NCBI GenBank assembly: GCA_039654915.1
Contig: CM077594.1
Location: 34,259,001 to 34,323,000 of the forward strand
Length of the DNA stretch: 64,000 nucleotides
Reading direction: 5' to 3'
Source of the DNA: Aquilaria yunnanensis
Lineage: Eukaryota > Streptophyta > Magnoliopsida > Malvales > Thymelaeaceae
The notes below the pieces were generated by a model. That model did no database searches, was not told where the DNA came from, and worked only from the letters and a program-made list of their open reading frames with translations. A program made the translations under genes and the position numbers. Below are positions 23,108 through 34,321 of the stretch, piece by piece. The number at the start of each line of letters is the position of its first letter. The first letter of the stretch is position 1.

Positions 23108-23693
23108 AACTCTTGTGATCGGTGAAGATTCTGAGCGACCTTCCCATCAAGTAATGCCTCCACAACTTGAGTGCAAAAATTACTACTGCTAGCTCAAGAT
23201 CATGAACTGGGTAGTTCAACTCATTAGGCCTCAGTTGCCTTGAGCCATAAGCAATCACCTGACTATCTTGCATCAATACACATCCCAAACCAGAACCTGA
23301 TGCATCAGTCTAAACTGTAAAAGCTCTGTTCAGATCTGGCAAAACAAGTATAGGTGCACTGGTCAATCTTTCCTTCAACTCCATGTAAGCTTCTTCACAC
23401 TTTGGTGTCCACTCAAACTTTTGAGTCTTCATGGTCAAGGTTGTCAACGGTGTGGCTATTACAGAGAATTTCTCTATAAAACGTCCGTAGTAACCTGCTA
23501 AACCCAAGAAACTCCTGACCTCTGTAACTGTAGTTGGTCTTTTCCACTCAACTACTGCTTGAACTTTTTCTGGGTCAACTGACAAACCCTGAGCATTGAT
23601 GATATGCCCCAAAAACTGGATCTTCTCAGACCAAAACTCACACTTAGACAACTTTCCATAGTACTGATTATCTTGTAGGACTTGCAAAACCAT
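23108..23693 (-). pseudogene. pol: B1 RNase H, C-terminus deleted
   Basis: Frame 23693-23310 covers the RT connection ([34 protein letters not shown]) and RNase H start ([36 protein letters not shown]), then a stop. 23288 onward gives [62 protein letters not shown], which runs without a break into integrase residues THFWW. TGAA occurs at both parent edges, so a microhomology deletion removed the end of RNase H and the start of integrase at about 23107. Confidence 0.87.
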
Positions 23694-24563
23694 TCTAAGG
23701 TGCTTCTCATGCTCTAATGTAGACTATGAATATACCAAAATGTCATCAATGAAAACTTTAACAAACTGATCCAGAAATGGCTTAAAGATCTGATTCATGG
23801 CTTCCATAAATACTGCTGGAGCATTCATCACACCAAATGGCATAACTATATATTCATAATGTCCATACCTCATCTTGAAAGCATTTTTCAGAATATCTTC
23901 CCCCTTAACCCTGATCTGAAAATACCCAGACCGAAGATCAATCCTGGAAAACACCTTCGCTCCCTTGAGCCTATCAAACAGATCATCAATTCTAGGAAGT
24001 GGATATTTATTCTTGATTGTCACTGTATTAAACTTCTTATAATCGATGCACAATCTGAGAGTTCCATCCTTCTTCTTCACAAATAACACCGGAGCTCCCC
24101 ATGGTGATACACTAGGTCTTATAAAACCTTTCTCTAGCAGTTCCTCCAACTACTTCTTTAACTCATCCATCTCAGGAGCTGACATCCTATAAGGTGGTAC
24201 TGAAATAGGTTCAACCCCTGGTTGCAGATGGATTGTAAACTCAGTATCCCTTTTAGGTGGTAACCCAGGTAACTCTACTGGAAACACTTCAGGAAATTGA
24301 TTGGCTACTAGAATCTTCTCAAGTTCCTCCTCTACAACCACTCTATTCAACGAATAATACTTTTCTTCACCAACTATAAGGATGGTATCCATAAGTCTAA
24401 GATGCAAACTGTTAGCACTAGATGCCAATCCTCCAGTGCAAGTCACTCTAGCTCCCTGAGCATCAGTAATGTTGAATGAGTGATTCGCACAGTCAATTTG
24501 GGCCTTATGCTTACTTAGCCAATCCATTCCTAACACTAGGTCATAAGACCTCAATTCTATCAC
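23694..24563 (-). pseudogene. pol: B1 protease C-terminus and reverse transcriptase
   Basis: 24563-24150 reads YDLVLGMDWLSKHKAQIDC (retropepsin C-terminal block) and the linker to PPYRMSAPEMDELKK, then an in-frame TAG. 24149-23724 continues in phase: [47 protein letters not shown] (first catalytic Asp), [17 protein letters not shown] and [12 protein letters not shown] (FIDD pair), then a stop at 23724. Only two nonsense codons separate this RT from an open frame. It lacks partner activity because protease and RNase H are damaged. Confidence 0.9.
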
Positions 24564-24800
24564 CCATAACTCACAACAAAAATCATGGTCGCCTAACTAC
24601 AAGGGACACCTAGTAACCACTTGATTGGTCATAATAAAACCTCTCCCTGTAGTCCTGATAAGTCTTAACTCACCTGGGATTTCTCGCTGTAATTTAAACT
24701 TATCTACCAAGGCAGAAGATATCACTGAAAGAGTAGCTCTCGTATTAAATAGCACTCTAACACTACCATTCTGAAAAGTAAAATTACCTCAAATGGTGAC
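24564..24800 (-). pseudogene. pol: B1 aspartic protease N-terminal part, active site altered
   Basis: Around 24738-24746 the minus strand encodes VLF-Asn-Thr-Arg-ATLSVISSALVDKF, where Ty3/gypsy proteases have Asp-Thr-Gly-Ala. Both the catalytic Asp and the Gly are replaced. Element C has Asp-Thr-Arg at the same place, so the Arg is shared. Further motifs to 24564 are readable but contain stops. Confidence 0.75.
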
Positions 24801-24869
24801 TGGTTCTCTGGTCATTTGACTCATCAGGGTGAAAACCCTTGGCTCAACTGCTGCTATGGCTACACCAGG

Positions 24870-26056
24870 CCAATACCCTATGGCAAGGGGTATAGGGGGT
24901 AAATTTTGAAGTGGACCTGGCAAAGGTCAAGCCCTTGGGCATTCCCTCGCCCAATGTCCTTACTGACCACAAATATTGCAAGTGTCAGTTCCCAAGGTGC
25001 ATGGTCTCGTGCGATGAAATCGCTTACACCTAGGACAAGGACCAAACCTCCTTCTCTTGAAAGAATTTTGGTTCTCCACCATTGGTCGCTTCCGGAACTC
25101 TTTCCTAAGTTAGCTGGTCTAACCTCCACCTTTTTCCTAGGTGCTCTAGAATCCTCAAATTCCCTTTCTAGGGCCAACGCCTTCTGAACCATCTGGCGAT
25201 AGCTCTTGATATCCACTATCGCCATATACCTCTTGAGTACAGGCTTTAAACCTTGGAAGAACTTCTTAGCTTTCAATTCATCATTGCCCATCATGTACGG
25301 AGCATATCGGATAAGAGAATTATAGCGCTGCTCATACTCCCACACAGAAATCTCTCCCTATGTCAGATTCTCAAACTAAATCCTCTTTTGATCCTGTACA
25401 GCTTCACTGATGTACTCTTGTTTGAACTTCTTCTCGAAGTCTGACCACCTGAGCACCTTCTTCTTGTGCTCTGGATGGGTACCATTACTTTCCCTCAACA
25501 ACTCCATCACATCATCCCACTATAGACTATCCCTTCCTCTTAGAAAGAAAGGCACTAAAGTCATCTTCTGCTCTGACTCATAACCACCACAAGTGAAGAG
25601 TCTATTCATCCTAGACAACCAATCCTCTGCTCTGTCGAGATCACCTATCCCATCAAAGCTTGGTGGATCAACAGTCTTAAACTTCTCCAACAATCTCATC
25701 TGATGTGGAGTGTCTCCCCTCCTTGGAGCCTCCATCACCTCTGGTTCCTCTTCCTCCTCATGAACATGATTTCTACGTTCATGAGCCCTAGGCACTTGCT
25801 GTTGCTTAGCATGCCTTTCTTGATCCTGTTGCGGGTCATTCCCCTCTTGGACAGTATCCCTGTCCTAATAATCTCTAAACATCTCTGTAACAAGGGTGTT
25901 CATGCCCTGTGCCACTTGGGCCATTGTCTGTGTCAACCCCTGTAATACCCTGGATATCTCATCCAGCCTTGCCATAACTGGGTCACTAGAACCTTCACCA
26001 GGTTCCCTAGTTCCCCTTGAAGCTCCTGACCTAGTGTCAACCAAAGCAACCTGCAA
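24870..26056 (-). pseudogene. gag: B1 Gag
   Basis: From Met at 26056 (MQVALVDTRSGASRGTREPGEG) one frame can be followed through in-frame stops at 25865 and 25520 and in 25350-25390. It includes the acidic stretch HEEEEEPEVMEAPRRGDTPHQMRLLEKF and the capsid-like block FKTVDPPSFDGIGDLDRAEDWLSRMNRLFTCGGYESEQKMTLVPFFLRG, then YEQRYNSLIRYAPYM..DELKAKKFFQGLKP. After about 25070 it shifts frame; the zinc knuckle (CNICGQ.GHWARECP) is readable near 24940-24985 in another phase. The Retrotrans_gag-like core is clear. Confidence 0.87.
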
Positions 26057-26166
26057 CCACAGCCAGACAACACTCCCCAGATGTTGGTCAGAACTAACTT
26101 GCTAGCACTTGGACTTCCAATGTAGATCTCAGTCTTACCCTCCAATATCTATGAAAAAAGTCCTCA

Positions 26167-26178
26167 GCTCTTATACCA
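26167..26178 (-). promoter_or_regulatory. B1 primer-binding site
   Basis: The minus strand reads TGGTATAAGAGC five bases inside the 5' LTR, one mismatch from the tRNA-Met-complementary TGGTATCAGAGC. Confidence 0.83.
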
Positions 26179-26183
26179 AAAAC

Positions 26184-28630
26184 TGACATGGCCGTCCCTG
26201 GCGCCTGTCCAGGAAGCCTTGTGAGAGCTGGTCTCACGGTGGATTGTAATTGGCTAGTTGTGTATGTGTGCGGATAAAATCCCACGCTACTAGTTGATTA
26301 TCCTAGAATATGCAATATGCATGCTCTTCATGCTTTGACTTGGTTTATTAATACCATAAAACACTAACTTAGCCAAGTAATTTCTACACCAAAAATAAGT
26401 ACAAATAGCCAAAGCAAACAAAATCAACATTTGTGTGAGTATACTACACATAACAACTTGTGAGAACATTCATACATAAAGTAAACTAATGTCCTCACCC
26501 AAGAGCAATCCTAGAGTCAAGGACTCCTTATAACATAGACTATGGAGGCAACTAAAAGTACTGTACAAATACAAGCCTCTACTAAGATCTCTTTGACTTA
26601 ACTCCCACCTTGGATGGAAATCCCAGTGGCGAGTCTCAAAAGTCCTTGCCAAGTGCTACTAGGCTCTGCAGCCAAAGGAAGACTTAAGTTAGTATTGTAC
26701 TTAACCAACAAGCCAACTAAATATACCCAGGTAGACTAGAATCACAAGGATTCTCAAATGCCGTACCCGCACACACAAAAGAACACTTCCGCGATAATCG
26801 TCAACGATTACCCGATCCAGCAACTTCAGTCTCTGCATAACATAACTAGGGAGTGAGAATTAGATAATTCTCAGTAAGGGTCTTCAGTGTACCTGTAAGA
26901 AAATTACTAGGACTGGACATATGATGAACGTATGTAAACTTGCTGTGAGCTCACACAGCATGAGGGTCTATTATATGCACATATAACTAGGCCATAAAGA
27001 CCTCTCCTCAACTAGTCCTCCTTACGGTGCATCATTCCATGCCTAGCGAGTTCTGATCACTAACCCGATTTTAGCAAGCCAAAGCTTACTTGATGCAAAT
27101 CATCTAGCCTTCCCATAGTCGTCATGTAGGGGAATTATGGTGGAACTTTGTAGACTAGGCCATAAGACCTATTGTTATAGATTAGATGAACAAGGTTTCA
27201 CCTTGCGACCTCGTGGCTACGGCACGGCTAGGCAGACAACGGTTCTCAACCTCTCACCTGAGTTAGTGGTACCTTGTTATGCTCATTTGCAACATAGTTT
27301 CCTTGCTTGTTGCACAAGAAACCTTAAAACTCTACAAAACTCAAGGAAACTTCTATATTTTTTGGGACTTTTGGAAGTCTTGGACTACCCCCAGAATCCT
27401 TAGACCCTTAGGTATGCCAAGAACCCCCTTAGGTCTCATTTGGATCAAGCTAGCAAAATGTGAAAAATTCACCATTTTTGTCTGGGGCGACGCGTCGCCA
27501 CAGTTGGGGACGTTCTGTGACATTTTACTGGATTGGAGGCGCGTCACTGTGGTCGACCTGAAATTGGCGACGTGTTGCCAGTCTGCAGAAATACAGAATT
27601 TGGCGCATTTTGCTGCTACGAACTTTGGACGATTCCTACACATACCAAACATGCATGGAATGCCTCCAAATTTCATACACACATAGAACCTGTTGCATAG
27701 AACATAACCAACTATCACAAGCTAAGCTATGATGTCTTGTAACATCAATCCAATCCTCCCAATTCCTCTAGTCCACCACAATTCAACCAAAACTTTTAAC
27801 TAATGCCATAGCTAAAACCACTCGAATTCTTCAAGCAAACTCAAGCTATTCGCATTAAATGAACTTGAAAACATATCTCCCTTACCTCAACTTCAAGTAA
27901 CACATAAGAATCAAGCTCCTTTTCAACCAACCAAGCTCACCAAAGTTCTACACAAGTTCCAATCCAAAAACAAAGCACTAGTCACTAAAACTTCATTCTC
28001 TAACTAAAACCCAAGCTTCAAGCTAACTAATAAACATGAATTTAATCAAGAACACATTTCTTACCTAGTTCAAAAATAGGGGACATGGAAAACTGTGCTT
28101 CCTAGCTTCAAAATCATGGTTTAAAGCTTCAAATTGGCTCCTCCAAGCTTATACACCTTGAATTGCAACTCTTGACACCAAGATCACTTGATTCCAAGGT
28201 TAATTTGAGAGAGAAATGAGTGAGGGAAGGATGAAAACGTGGTTATGGCAGCCTCCCCCTTCTCTTTCCCTTCTTAACCCTTACTTAGCATCAAGGTCAC
28301 CAAGGTTTCAAGTTTAATGCAATTAAGCCCCCCATCTTTGTAACTTAGTCATTCTTGATTAAATTATTGTCTATTCTTTAAGTTTAAGTTAAGGTTGAAA
28401 TTTAAGTTATAAAAATTCATTTTAAAACACTCGGGACTCATCCCGGCTATTTAGGATGCAAAATTACCCTTTTGCCTCTGAACTTCGTTCGGTGCTTTAT
28501 TTTTCTCGGAGCCTAGTGAACTTTGCTAAACTTATCTATTCTTGATATTTAAACTTGAATTAAGGTTGGAAACTTAATTTAAAACACTTTACCTTCCTCA
28601 ATTTTGCCTCCTACTAGAAGGGCCATAACA
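26184..28630 (-). repeat. B1 5' LTR
   Basis: 2447 bp, TGACATGGCC...GGGCCATAACA, nearly the same length as its partner. No gene is supported inside. Confidence 0.95.
27486..27579. repeat. Triplet of CpG-rich palindromes in the B1 5' LTR (type example)
   Basis: 27486-27499 is GGCGACGCGTCGCC, a perfect 14-bp palindrome with four CpG. Variants follow at about 27535-27548 (GGAGGCGCGTCACT) and 27566-27579 (GGCGACGTGTTGCC). Spacing is 49 and 31 bp. The same three-site layout, often with CpG changed to TpG or CpA, is in all five long family B LTRs. Nothing in this segment codes for protein. A protein-binding site or cruciform element are possible readings; function unknown. Confidence 0.88.
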
Positions 28631-31000
28631 GTCATAATGGCTAAAAACCACTATATTGTGTAATTCTCACCATAGTGATTGAAGTGTGGGGGGTAAAAGG
28701 CATGATCAACACCTTATTAAAAGTGTTCCAAGTTAGTAACTTGGCCCGAAGAAAAGCCTTATGGATTGCTAGTTTGTCAAGCAACCTATCAAGTTTTTTG
28801 TAACGTTTTGGAAATTCACGTACTCAATTGCAAAACTCTCAAGAAAGAGACTTGGAGGGTTATGAGAATGACATGAATGGTATGAGAATGCTATTGGAGG
28901 ACTAAATTGTTCATGGAAGACAAGTTTAGACAAAGGAAACACTAAAGGCATTAAGGACCTAAATGTGTTAGTGTAAACCTTACGGTGTTCAGGCTTTTGA
29001 CTTAAGTCAAAGGGTGGAATTGTGGGGTTATCCCACCATGGGGGAGGCAGCCAAGACTCGATAAATAGTCAAAAATGTTGGGCACATGTGTACCAATGAG
29101 TTTAAGACAAAGAAACCATAATTAGTGAGAAGGGAAATGACATAAAGCAAGGTTAAGCTTGTGTAAGTGTGTTTTGTGCCCTTGAGCTCATTTAACCCAC
29201 TTAAGTGGCCAAGTCACTTATCCTTCTCTCATTTTTGTGCTCTTGCAGCCCAAGAACACAACCACACTTCCTCCATAGCCACCACACCTTCAAACTTGCA
29301 ATTGATTGAAATTAAAAGCAAGAAAGGGCAATTGGAAGCTATTTGGTGCTAAGACTTGAGTGCACCTAGGATCAAGCTCCAATTTCAGTATACCCAACAA
29401 GATAAGGGTTCTCTTGCTCTCATGGACTATTTTCTATAATTTTCAAACATCCATGGAGCTAGGGCTAGGCTTGGAAGAGAACCATGAGCTTGATGAACCA
29501 AGCTTAGTGAGGGAAGTGCACTTATTGAAGGTTTTGTGATCTAGTGTGAAGTGCACAATGATGGCAGTAAAATGAGGGGTTATAGAGCCCAAAGTTAGTA
29601 CTAACTACTGTTGAAATCCTCCTCAGACCAAGCATTAGGTTGAGGAGGACTGCCATAGTGATTTATTTAAGTTTATTACATGTTTTATGGACTAATCTAT
29701 GGTTGTTGTTGCTACTGCATTTCATGTGTTTGTTGGTTGTGAATGGCTGCTGCATTTGGTTTCTCTATCTTGTATATATGCATTGTAGTTTTGGTGTTTT
29801 AGTGTCTTTAGATGTAGGCTTTGATGATGGTCACATTGCCTATTGAATCCAAGTATTACCCTTACTAAGTTTCTCAATGAAACTTACTCCCCTCAATTCT
29901 GTCATTCAGTAGAAAGATCTCATTCAAACTGACATTTGCGGTTTGGTTTTTCATTTGAATTTTTAGGTACATGAACCTCCATATGTCTAGTTATGATCTG
30001 GAAACTTTGGCAATTTTAGGAGTACATTTGGAATTTTTAATGGTGGTACTTATTGTGTTGTGCACCAACTGTCCAGCATCCTGTTTCTGGAGACCATTGT
30101 GTCTCAGGCCCTCCTGTAACTTAGGGTGTGTACTTAGCTGAGTTAATACCATTTTATAGTGCATGTATGCATGTACATGTAGTGTATGTAAAATGAGACA
30201 AGTATGTGAACAATTGAGTAATGTTTTGGCTGTGTAAGTGATGTGGTGCAAAGCTGCCTAAATGTGAATGATGGGCTCCTCACTTGTAAATTTTTTTTTG
30301 GCCACAAAATGTTGTTAAAAGCAAGGGAATGTAATTCCTATGTGTAAAGGACATATATGGGATAGCTTTGGAGGGTTTTCCCCTTGTGATTGAAGTGTTT
30401 GCATACTTATGAAATTTTGTATGGGCAAAATGGTCATAAAGTGACTAGAATTTTGATTCTGCACTTAAAGTTCTATATCTCCCTATGTGAAAGGAATCTT
30501 GTTATGAAATTTTAACCACACCTAGATAAGATCTAGAGTTGAACTAGGATTTGGAATTTTTGAATCTCGAGGTCTGTAGCCAAAAATGTGACATTGCAAA
30601 GTTGGCTAAGTTACTTAAAATTCCTTGGTTTGCTGTAAGTCTCTACTTAATAATAGAGCAAATAAAACAGGGTGGTACATGGCTAGAAAGGTACAGTTTA
30701 TTAATGGAAGTTACAGGTATAATGGCTAGTCACTAGAACTTGACAAGATTGCCTAAAGTGTGGTAGCCAAGATTAAGACTTATGCTAGTGTTTTCCTTCT
30801 TTCCTACCACAATATGCATGAAATGTGAATATGTGTATGATGGTTGGACCAATATGCATGTGTTTACATAGTGCCCAAGAGGGCTACGTGGATATGCACA
30901 CTAAGGGCAGTGTTTTGATGGCCGATAGAACATTATCAATCCTAAGAGTCTAAATGCACAATTTTGGCACCATAATTGGACTACCACGGAGTGGGTAACA
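28631..31000 (+). repeat. A-solo, right part
   Basis: It resumes with GTCATAATGGCTAAAAACC directly after B1 and ends GTGGGTAACA. It completes the 40-bp start at 19381. Confidence 0.88.
29640..29846 (+). CDS. Hypothetical 68-codon hydrophobic reading frame in A-solo
   Basis: It opens MRRTAIVIYLSLLHVLW and closes FDDGHIAY-stop, matching 31064-31270 in length, start and stop. Translation is on the LTR sense strand. There is no known homologue, and no ribosome or transcript evidence can be seen from sequence. See the entry at 2700. Confidence 0.15.
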   Translation: MRRTAIVIYLSLLHVLWTNLWLLLLLHFMCLLVVNGCCIWFLYLVYMHCSFGVLVSLDVGFDDGHIAY

Positions 31001-32507
31001 ATTTTAGAGCCCAAAAGTTAGTAGTAACTACTGTTAAAATCCTCCTAAGACTAAGAATTAGCTTTGAGGAGGGCTTCCATAATGATTTATTTATGTTTAT
31101 TGCATGTTTTATGGACTAATCTATGGTTCCTGTTGCTGCTACATTTCATGTCTCTGTTGGTTGTGAATGGCTGCTGCATTTGGTTGCTATATCTTGTATA
31201 TATGCATTGTGATTCTTATGTTTTAGTGTCTTTGGATGCAAGTTTTAATGATGGTTACATTGCCTATTGAATCCAAGTTCTACCTTTACTAAGTTTCTCA
31301 ATGAAACTTACTCCCCTCAACTTTGTCATTTCAGGTCTAGCAGAAAGATCACCTTCAAACTAACCTTTTTGGTTTGATTTTTGATCTAAAATTTTAGGTA
31401 CCTGAACTTCCATGTGTCTAGTTATGATCTGGAAACTTTGGTGATTTTAGGAGCACATTTGGTATTTTTGGTGATGGTACTTATTGTGTTGTGCAGCAGC
31501 TGTTGAGCATCATATTTCTGGAGTCCATGGTGTCTCAGGCACTCCTGCAACTTAGGGTGTGTACTTAGCTAAGTTAATACCATTGTGTAGTGCATGTATG
31601 CATGTACATGTAGTGTATGTAAAATGAGACAAGTATGTGAACAATTGAGTAATGTTTTGGCTGTGTAAGTGATGTGGTGCAAAGCTGCCTAAGTGTGAAT
31701 GATGGGCTCCTCACTTGTAAATTTTTTTTTTGGCCACATAAAGTTGTAAAAGCAAGGGAATGTAATTCCTATGTGTAATGGACATATATGGGATAGCTTT
31801 GGAGGGTTTTTCCCTTCTGAATGAAGTGTTTGCACACCTATGAAATTTTGTATGGGCAAAACGGTCATAAAGTGACAAGAATTTTGACTCTGCTCTTAAA
31901 GTTATATATCTCCCACTCTAGAATGAATCTTGGTATGAAAGTTTGACCACACCTAGATAACATCTAGAAATTGGATTGGGATTTGGAATTTCTAAATTTG
32001 GAGGCCTGCAACCAAAGATATGATGTTGTAAAGTTGGCTAAGTTACTGTTCATTTGATCAGAATTTTGTTACCAATTTCAAAAATCCATAACTTGGTCCA
32101 TAGGTCGGCTATTGATGTAAAACAAAATTCATTGGTTTGATTTGAGTCTCTACCTGGTGATGGAGCAAATAAAATAGGGTGGTCCATGGCTAGAATGATA
32201 CAGTTTGTTAGTGGAAGTTATAGGTGCAACGGCTGGTCACTAGAACTTGACAAGATTGCCTAAAGTGTGGTAGCCAAGATTAAGACTTATGCTAGTGTTT
32301 TCCTTCTTTGCTGCCATAGTATGCATGAAATGTGAATATGTATGTGATAGTTAGACCAATATGCATGTGTTTACATAGTGCCCAAGAAGGCCACTTGGGT
32401 ATGCACACTAAGGGCAGTGTTTTGATGGCCTACAGAACATTTCCAATCCTAGGAGTCTAAATGCACAATTTTTGCACCATAATTGGACTACCCCGAGGTG
32501 GGTAATA
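31001..32507 (+). repeat. A1 3' LTR, right part
   Basis: It resumes at ATTTTAGAGCCC and ends GAGGTGGGTAATA (consensus GGTAACA), then the duplication CAATG. Confidence 0.88.
31064..31270 (+). CDS. Hypothetical 68-codon hydrophobic reading frame in the A1 3' LTR
   Basis: MRRASIMIYLCLLHVLW...FNDGYIAY-stop, the third fully open copy. The A1 5' LTR copy has one TGA after LLVVNG but is otherwise colinear. Confidence 0.15.
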   Translation: MRRASIMIYLCLLHVLWTNLWFLLLLHFMSLLVVNGCCIWLLYLVYMHCDSYVLVSLDASFNDGYIAY

Positions 32508-32512
32508 CAATG

Positions 32513-34016
32513 GACTCCATAATAGGATGCTGGACAGCTACTGCACAACACAATAAGTACAACCATTAAAAATACCAAATGTGCTCCTAAATTAACCAAA
32601 CTTTCCAAAACATAACTGGACATATAGAAGTTCATGTACCTGAAATTTCAGGTCAAAACTTAAACCACAAATGTTAGCTTCAATGTGATCTTTATGCTGG
32701 ACCTGAAATGACAGAATTGAGGGGAGTAAGTTTCATTGAGAAACTTAGTAAGGGTAACACTTGGATTAAATAGGCAATGTGACCATCATCAAAACCTGCA
32801 TCCAAAGACACTAAAAAAAAAAAACCACAATGCATATGTACAAGATATAGCCACCAAATGCAACAGCCATTCACAACCAACAAACACATGAAATGCGGCA
32901 GCAACAATAACCATAGATTAATCCATAAAACATGTAATGAACTTAAAAAAATCAGTATGGCAGCCATGCTCAAGCTAATGCTCGGTCTTAGGAGGATTTT
33001 AACAGTAGTTAGTACTAACTTTGGGCCCTAGAAAGCCTCATTTCACAACCATCTTTGTGCACTCAACACTAGATTGCAAAACCTTCAATAAGTGAACTCC
33101 CATCACTAAGCTTGGTTCATCAAGCTCATGGCTCTCTTCCAAGCTTAGCCCTAGCTCCATGGTTGCTTGAAAATACAAAAAAAAACCCTTGAGAGCAAGA
33201 GATCCCTTACCAAAGTGAGTAGGCCAAAAATCATGCTTGGTCCTTGAAGCATCCAAGCAATAGCTCTAGTTTGCTTCCAATTGCTTCCTTTTGCCTTCAA
33301 TTTCAATCAATTGCAAGTTTGAAGCTGTGGTAGTTATGCAGGAAGTGTGGATGTGTTCTTGGGTTGGGGGTGGATGAAAATGAGGGATAGATAAATGATT
33401 TCGCCACTTAAATGGGATTAAATGAGCTTATGGGCACAAAACACACTTAACAAGCTTAACCTTGCTTTATGTCATTTTCCTTCTCACTAATTATGGTTTC
33501 TTTGTCTTAAACTCATTGGTACACATATGCCCAACTTTTTGACTATTTATCAAGTCTTGGCTGCCTCCCTCATGGTGGGATAACCCCACAATTTCACCTT
33601 CAGACTTAAGTCAAAAGCTTGAACACCTTAAAGTTTACACTAAGACATTTAGGTCCTTAATGCCTTTAGTGTTTCCTTTGTCCAAACTTGTCTTCCATGA
33701 GTAATTTGGTCCTCCAATAACACTTTCATATAATTCATATCCTTCGCATAACTCTCCAAGTCTCTTTCTTGTGAGTTTGGAATTGAGTACCCGAATTTCA
33801 AAACCTTACAAAAAAGTCCATAGGTTGCTTGACAAACAAGCAATCCTTAAGGATTTTCTATGGGGCCAAGTTACCAACTTGGAACACTTTTAAGAAGGTG
33901 TTGATTATGCCTTTTACCCCCCACACTTCAATCAATATGGTGAGAATTACACAATATAATGGTTTTTAGCCATTTTGACAGACTTGTAATTCTCCCATTT
34001 TTGTGAGGTGGTAACA
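32513..34016 (-). repeat. A3 3' LTR, right part
   Basis: It resumes GACTCCATAATAGGATGCTGG after the A1 duplication and ends GTGAGGTGGTAACA at 34016, abutting the polypurine tract. No supported gene; the hydrophobic frame here (32692-32973) has lost its stop. Confidence 0.88.
33106..33148 (-). repeat. Conserved LTR hairpin, A3 3' LTR copy
   Basis: Perfect arms CTAAGCTTGG and CCAAGCTTAG with the same 23-nt spacing. Confidence 0.7.
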
Positions 34017-34032
34017 ATCCTCCCCCCATTAA
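34017..34032 (-). promoter_or_regulatory. A3 polypurine tract
   Basis: The minus strand reads AATGGGGGGAGGAT just before TGTTACCACC. Confidence 0.83.
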
Positions 34033-34321
34033 AAATGTTGGTCCTAAAAAATATCCTTGACTTTGGGTATTCTTCAGGATACCTTTCCGTAAATTCTTTT
34101 TTAGTTTCACAAGTTGCTTTTCTTTCAGAGTGGTATGACCACTGAACTTTGACCATGGGAATAAGCTTGTTTCATAACCTTCTGGTATCCTTGGCTAAGA
34201 TAGCTATAGGTTTATCTTCATATGCAAGTTACGTTCCAGCTGTATGTCTTCCACTGCAATAGCATGCTTTGTGCCCAATAGACACTTCTTAAGCATACTA
34301 ATCTGAAAAACATTATGAACA
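34033..34321 (-). pseudogene. pol: A3 chromodomain, separated from its integrase by C
   Basis: The minus strand gives a decayed YED-KPIAILAKDTRRL-stop-NKLIPMVKVQWSYHSERKATCETKKEFTERYPEEY. The second half is in frame from 34156. Upstream residues (MLKKCLLGTKHAIAVEDIQL type) contain stops. The integrase C-terminus continues at 46260 on the far side of C, and the break falls at the SMSSVHNV junction seen whole in A1. It would recruit the integrase to marked chromatin. Confidence 0.85.

Larger units (their letters stand above)
19423..28630 (-). mobile_element. Complete family B element B1
   Basis: 9208 bp bounded by GTCAT at 19418-19422 and 28631-28635. 3' LTR 19423-21868, polypurine tract, chromodomain and integrase, RNase H, RT, protease, Gag, primer-binding site, 5' LTR 26184-28630. 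It sits about 40 bp into A-solo, the innermost level of the stack. The whole pol is in one frame, broken by nonsense codons and one internal deletion. Confidence 0.96.
19381..31000 (+). mobile_element. Family A solo LTR (A-solo), split by B1
   Basis: It starts TGTCACAACCTCAC at 19381 and ends GTGGGTAACA at 31000. Without B1 and its duplication it is 2407 bp. The duplication is decayed: TTTCT (19376-19380) against ATTTT (31001-31005). The host reads TTTCT-AGAGCCC in sister copies, which supports the position. There is no internal region. Relative to the A1 3' LTR it lacks roughly 80 bp near 30615. Confidence 0.85.
13581..32507 (+). mobile_element. Family A element A1, plus strand, 3' LTR split by A-solo
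   Basis: 5' LTR 13581-15257, primer-binding site 15263, gag-pol remnant 15424-18360, polypurine tract 18379, and 3' LTR 18394-19380 plus 31001-32507. Target duplication CAATG lies at 13576-13580 and 32508-32512, and the flanking A3 LTR joins as ACACAATGGACTCC as in other copies. Internal deletions in gag, RT/RNase H and integrase leave only 3.1 kb between the LTRs. Confidence 0.92.

Noticed and set aside
27486..27579. Palindromes as restriction or modification sites of bacterial origin
   Set aside because: The context is a plant LTR with TG/CA ends and duplications; nothing bacterial is in the window.
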